Source of the DNA: Gammaproteobacteria bacterium
GTDB lineage: Bacteria > Pseudomonadota > Gammaproteobacteria > SZUA-140
Assembly (NCBI GenBank): GCA_015491865.1
Contig: WFVD01000018.1
Location: forward strand, 62,001 to 126,000
Length of the DNA: 64,000 nt
Direction: 5' to 3'
How positions within the stretch are numbered: the stretch's first letter is position 1; each line of letters opens with the position of its first letter. Position numbers and translations under genes: made by a program. This document shows, one piece after another, positions 58,436-64,000 of the stretch. The notes under the pieces are model-generated. The model was not told where the DNA came from. It did not search any database and saw nothing but the letters and a program-made list of their open reading frames with translations.

Positions 58436-58624
58436 GCACAGACTCCAGCGAATAAAGTTTTATGAAAGATATACTCGAATAGTAGCGTGTTTGTAAGGGT
58501 ATCACTAATTTACCCTGATGAATGGGGTGAATAGATGGGGCTGCCTGGTAGTGTATACAGATAAATAGCCGGTGTAGGGGGGGCTGATAGCTGGCGCGCT
58601 GATTTCATATCGGTTTTGAGTTAA

Positions 58625-60895
<2,271 letters not shown>

Positions 60896-60965
60896 ACCCA
60901 GCGGTATACCGGGGGACTCGAGACTGTCTGCCGTCAAGTTTCAATGTCTGTCGACAAGGAGAGAT

Positions 60966-61613
60966 ATGGCAGTAAAGATCAGGCGTGGAGAGCAACAGGA
61001 TATCCCCTTTCTTGCATGGGTGATGTATACCGCTGCGCGCTCGCATCTCGCTGACTGCCCCTGGTGTGTCATCTACGGTGAATCAGAAAAACGCACCCGC
61101 ATTTTACTGGCCGCACTTTCGCAAATACCGGTATTACCGTGGTCTTATTTCTCAAAGTTCTGGATTGCCGAGGTAGATGGTGTACCTGCCGCAGCGATGT
61201 GCGGGTTTGTGCCAGCGGAGCCCCTCTCCTCTACGATGGCAGAACCGGAGCTCGTTGTTGCAAAACAGGTGTTCGGCTACTCTGAAACACGGCTGGTCGC
61301 TATCCGTGAGCGGCTTGCAGTAACAGCTCTTGGGTTTCCTGAAGACCTGCCTGACATATGGGCAATAGAAAATGTCGCTGTCCTGCCTGAGTTTCGCGGT
61401 ATGGGGTTGATTGATCAGCTATTCGAACAGACCCTGGAAGAGGGGCGACAGCGCGGCTTTAAACGAGCACAGATCCTGAGTCTGATCGGTAATGAAGCGG
61501 GTCAGCGGGCATTTGAGCGCAACGGATTTAAGGTGGTCTCAGAAAAGAGAAGCGTGGTGTTCGACGAGTGGTTTGGAACACCTGGCGGTAAACTGCTAGC
61601 TCGGGATCTGTAG
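60966..61613 (+). CDS. GNAT-family N-acetyltransferase
   Basis: A 215-residue acetyltransferase. The acetyl-CoA site is visible in IENVAVLPEFRGMGLIDQLFEQ (R-G-x-G within motif A, about residues 133-154), followed by the typical NEAGQRAFERNGFKVVSE motif. The N-terminal half is long and cysteine/tryptophan-containing (LADCPWCVIYG), with no recognised partner. Substrate unknown. A GGAGAG ribosome site precedes the ATG. It follows icd by 70 bp; whether they are co-transcribed is unclear. Confidence 0.85.
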   Translation: MAVKIRRGEQQDIPFLAWVMYTAARSHLADCPWCVIYGESEKRTRILLAALSQIPVLPWSYFSKFWIAEVDGVPAAAMCGFVPAEPLSSTMAEPELVVAKQVFGYSETRLVAIRERLAVTALGFPEDLPDIWAIENVAVLPEFRGMGLIDQLFEQTLEEGRQRGFKRAQILSLIGNEAGQRAFERNGFKVVSEKRSVVFDEWFGTPGGKLLARDL

Positions 61614-61725
61614 TCGTGGCGCCTGGGCAGCGCCCTGTTAATAGCGCCTTATTGCCCTCCTCAAGTAAAGACGGCATGGCACATATATGTGTTGAGGGCC
61701 GTAATGTGTCCGGCTGACAGGCAAT

Positions 61726-61753
61726 AAAAAACGGGCTAAATATTTTAGCCCGT
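61726..61753 (-). terminator. Terminator of the PEP-CTERM gene
   Basis: On the minus strand a ten-pair perfect stem (ACGGGCTAAA with its complement), a three-base loop and a T6 tract. It lies about 75 bases after the PEP-CTERM stop. Confidence 0.85.
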
Positions 61754-61825
61754 CTAGTTAAATAAACGCCGCTATCTCTCCGTGCCACTACAGTGTAGTG
61801 AGCCAAAAGGCGCTTTATACGGCAC

Positions 61826-62032
61826 CTATTTTTTATACTTTCCAGCAAAATAGAGTATGGCTGCAACGCCCGCACCGAAGAGTAACAGGGCGCTGGGTTC
61901 CGGTACCGATACTGGTGGCCCAGAACCAGAACCAGAACCAGGCAATGGATCGTGAAAGCTTGCAAAAACAGATGTTGAGATGAGGGAAAGTGCGGTGGCG
62001 ATGCTAGAACTTATAACGACAGAACGTTTCAT
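61826..62032 (-). CDS. Very small PEP-CTERM sorting-domain protein
   Basis: A 68-residue protein made of an N-terminal signal peptide (about 1-24, cleavage after VFA), a 19-residue spacer with a (GS)n tract, and a complete PEP-CTERM tail: VPEPSALLLFGAGVAAILYF then AGKYKK (residues 43-68). PEP-CTERM tails are recognised by exosortases and are usually attached to much longer exported proteins. Here the released peptide would be about 20 residues. The perfect ribosome site AAGGAG and the terminator show that it is a real gene. A role in an extracellular matrix or as a decoy or modified peptide is speculation; no exosortase is in the window. Confidence 0.85.
   Translation of the reverse strand: MKRSVVISSSIATALSLISTSVFASFHDPLPGSGSGSGPPVSVPEPSALLLFGAGVAAILYFAGKYKK
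61921..61940. repeat. Hexanucleotide tandem repeat inside the PEP-CTERM gene
   Basis: CAGAAC occurs three times in tandem (61921-61938) and encodes the Gly-Ser tract on the minus strand. A change in copy number adds or removes two residues and keeps the frame. Confidence 0.7.
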
Positions 62033-62272
62033 GACTGCTCCTTATGTCTCTAGAATTGAAAGTGCTTGTCTCTCTTCTGCACACAGGCAGCATATACGAC
62101 TGGCGAGCATTAAGGAACCTCTCATTAGTTGCCTTGTCCATCATAAAGTTAAAGATTGCAAGTGGTTTAAATACTAAAGATGCAGTGAGATATAAGTTTT
62201 TTACCGTACGGGCTTTGTATGCATTTTAGCAGCGATCTCTTTTATCAAATCAACGAAAAATAGAGCCAGCCG

Positions 62273-64000
62273 TTAAAGCGATTTATTATATTTCTGTTCC
62301 TGTTGCAGCGCCCACATTCCGGCATAAATGTCTCCTCTTTCAAGCAGCTCTCGATGAGTACCACGCTCAACAATTCTTCCTTTATCCATAACCAGAATCT
62401 GGTCAGCATCGATAATTGTCGAGAGGCGATGGGCGATAACGAGTGTTGTGTGGTCGGTGGCAACCTCACTAAACGCTGAAAGGATCGCCTTCTCCGATTC
62501 CGAATCGAGCGCCGAGGTCGCCTCATCAAAAACCAGAATGCGTGGGTTCTTGAGAATGGCGCGGGCGATGGCGATGCGCTGCTTTTCACCGCCAGAGACC
62601 TTTAGGCCGCGTTCACCGACAACGGTGTCATAGCCATCGGGGAGTGAATCGATAAAGCCTTTAAGGTGTGCCATCTCGGCGGCGTGTTCGATTGCCGCTT
62701 TGGTGGCATCCGGTTTGGCGTAGGCGATGTTGTAGTAGATAGTGTCATTAAACAGCACGGTGTCCTGCGGTACGATGCCGATTGATTCGCGCAGGCTCTG
62801 TTGAGTGACATCGCGAATATCCTGCCCGTCAATCTTAATGCTGCCGCTTTGTACATCATAAAAACGGAACAGTAGCCGCACTAATGTGGATTTACCGCCG
62901 CCGCTGCCGCCGACGACCGCGACCTTTTGACCAGGGGGGATAGTGAAGTCGATATCATTGAGGATCTGACGGCTATCATTATAGCTAAATACGACATGTT
63001 CAAAGCGGACTTCGCCGTGGGTCACTTCAAGTGCCTTCGCATCACTTTTATCTTCCACTGCTCTGTGTTCATCAAGGATGCCAAACATCCGCTCCATATC
63101 GACCAGTGAGTGTTTAATCTCGCGATAGACGAAACCGAGGAAGTTCATCGGAATGAACATCTGCAATAGATAGGCGTTGACCAGCACCAGGTCACCCAGG
63201 GTCAGTTCACCATCGGCGACCCCCTGGCTGGCGAGCAGCATCAGAATGGTGATGCCGACCGCGATGATCACCCCCTGGCCGACATTGAGTGACGCAAGTG
63301 AGGTCTGATTCTTAACTGCAGCACGTTCCCACACCTGCAGGTTTTCATCGTAACGGTGAGCCTCATACTCTTCGTTGCCGAAATATTTGACAGTCTCGAA
63401 GTTGATCAGGCTATCGATGGCGCGGGTGTTGGCTCTGGAGTCCATCTCATTCATTTTGCGACGGTATTTCATGCGCCATTCGGTCACGATCAGGGTAAAG
63501 GCGATGTAGACCACAGCAGTGGCAAACGGCACCAGCGCGAACCAGATGTTGTAGTTGCTAAAGAGGATCAGCGCGATCAGTGTAATCTCGACCAGTGTCG
63601 GCAGGATGTTGAAGACCAGAAAGCTGAGTAGAAAGCTGATACCGCGGCTGCCGCGTTCGATATCGCGCGACACCCCGCCGGTCTGGCGGTCGAGGTGAAA
63701 ACTAAGACTCAGCGCATGCAGATGGCGGAACACCTGGAGCGCGACCCGACGCACCGATCGCTGCGTCACCTTGGCGAAGACCGCATCGCGCAGCTCACCA
63801 AAGAGCACGCTGACAATGCGCAGCAGGCCGTAGCCAAGGACCAGAAAGAGCGGCAGGGTGACAATATCGACCTGGCTGGGGTCGAGCGCATCGACAATCG
63901 CCTTGAGCATCAGTGGCACACCGACAATCGCCACTTTGGCCAGCACCAGGCAGATGAGCGCTATCACCACCCGTGTGCGGAATTCCCACAGGTAGGGGAG
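62273..64000 (-). CDS. Atm1-type ABC exporter (fused permease-ATPase), 5' end outside window
   Basis: A half-transporter with one membrane domain and one ATPase domain; 575 residues are visible and the frame runs off the end of the window (the first visible residues read LPYLWEFRTR). The loop YFGNEEYEAHRYDENLQ and the core NFETVKYFGNE are typical of Atm1/HMT1 exporters, which in mitochondria and Novosphingobium export glutathione-linked compounds. ATPase motifs: GGSGGGKST (Walker A), VSGGEKQRIAIARAIL (signature), ILVFDEATSALD (Walker B). The substrate here is inferred only. It is 240 bp upstream of the PEP-CTERM gene on the same strand. Confidence 0.9.
   Translation of the reverse strand, partial: LPYLWEFRTRVVIALICLVLAKVAIVGVPLMLKAIVDALDPSQVDIVTLPLFLVLGYGLLRIVSVLFGELRDAVFAKVTQRSVRRVALQVFRHLHALSLSFHLDRQTGGVSRDIERGSRGISFLLSFLVFNILPTLVEITLIALILFSNYNIWFALVPFATAVVYIAFTLIVTEWRMKYRRKMNEMDSRANTRAIDSLINFETVKYFGNEEYEAHRYDENLQVWERAAVKNQTSLASLNVGQGVIIAVGITILMLLASQGVADGELTLGDLVLVNAYLLQMFIPMNFLGFVYREIKHSLVDMERMFGILDEHRAVEDKSDAKALEVTHGEVRFEHVVFSYNDSRQILNDIDFTIPPGQKVAVVGGSGGGKSTLVRLLFRFYDVQSGSIKIDGQDIRDVTQQSLRESIGIVPQDTVLFNDTIYYNIAYAKPDATKAAIEHAAEMAHLKGFIDSLPDGYDTVVGERGLKVSGGEKQRIAIARAILKNPRILVFDEATSALDSESEKAILSAFSEVATDHTTLVIAHRLSTIIDADQILVMDKGRIVERGTHRELLERGDIYAGMWALQQEQKYNKSL

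Noticed and set aside
62033-62272. Possible sigma-54 promoter for the PEP-CTERM gene
   Set aside because: No GG-N10-GC pair of the right form was found on the minus strand; only a CCGTACGG palindrome (62204-62211) and AT-rich sequence are present.

Overview
The window reads as a chromosome segment of a motile, free-living or facultatively host-associated gammaproteobacterium. The evidence is gene order: tig-clpP-clpX-lon-hupB-ppiD, map diverging from rpsB-tsf-pyrH-frr-uppS-cdsA-dxr-rseP-bamA-skp-lpxD-fabZ-lpxA-lpxB, and prmB near aroC. All genes share a similar, moderately GC-rich composition, and I see no insertion sequence, prophage or CRISPR array. Genus cannot be set from this window. A rhombosortase and a PEP-CTERM protein point to an environmental lineage with surface-protein sorting systems.

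Layout. 1-10.8 kb: prmB (cut by the window start), a UMF1-type MFS transporter, hemN, an unrecognised exported protein, a large lipoprotein subtilase coupled to a PrcB-like lipoprotein, aroC and a second MFS transporter. 10.8-11.5 kb: a five-tRNA operon (Pro, Arg, His, Lys, Leu) with its own strong promoter. 11.9-20.9 kb: protein quality control (trigger factor, ClpP, ClpX, Lon, HU, PpiD), with tRNA-Val and tRNA-Asp riding on the HU transcript. 21.1-30.4 kb: fabI, then a five-gene peptide-type ABC importer with an unusual architecture. 30.5-32.1 kb: a lysine/alanine-rich histone-like protein and a family 2 glycosyltransferase. 32.1-39.0 kb, minus strand: a chemoreceptor with a C-terminal hemerythrin domain, a rhombosortase, glnD and map. 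39.2-53.2 kb: the translation / isoprenoid / outer-membrane assembly / lipid A macro-operon. 53.2-64 kb: universal stress protein, a CDP-archaeol-synthase-like membrane protein, a small outer-membrane protein, cardiolipin synthase, a K+ channel with two RCK units and a small membrane partner, monomeric isocitrate dehydrogenase, a GNAT acetyltransferase, a 68-residue PEP-CTERM protein and an Atm1-type ABC exporter cut by the window end.

How the genes work together. The central block supplies ribosome parts (S2, EF-Ts, RRF), the undecaprenyl carrier (Dxr, UppS), phospholipid precursor (CdsA), outer-membrane protein assembly (RseP, BamA, Skp) and lipid A synthesis (LpxD, FabZ, LpxA, LpxB). Most of these genes overlap or nearly touch. 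The Clp/Lon block carries a good sigma-32-like promoter before lon. A near-consensus sigma-28 promoter lies before the chemoreceptor, so it probably belongs to the flagellar/chemotaxis regulon.

The most interesting points are the mini PEP-CTERM protein together with a rhombosortase (two kinds of C-terminal sorting), the translationally coupled subtilase/PrcB-like lipoprotein pair lying between prmB and aroC, the ABC importer with two double-ATPase proteins and enlarged permeases, and a perfect 13-bp hairpin placed exactly at the predicted transcript start of the histone-like gene. No computation or database search was run. Family calls are from recognised motifs and lengths.
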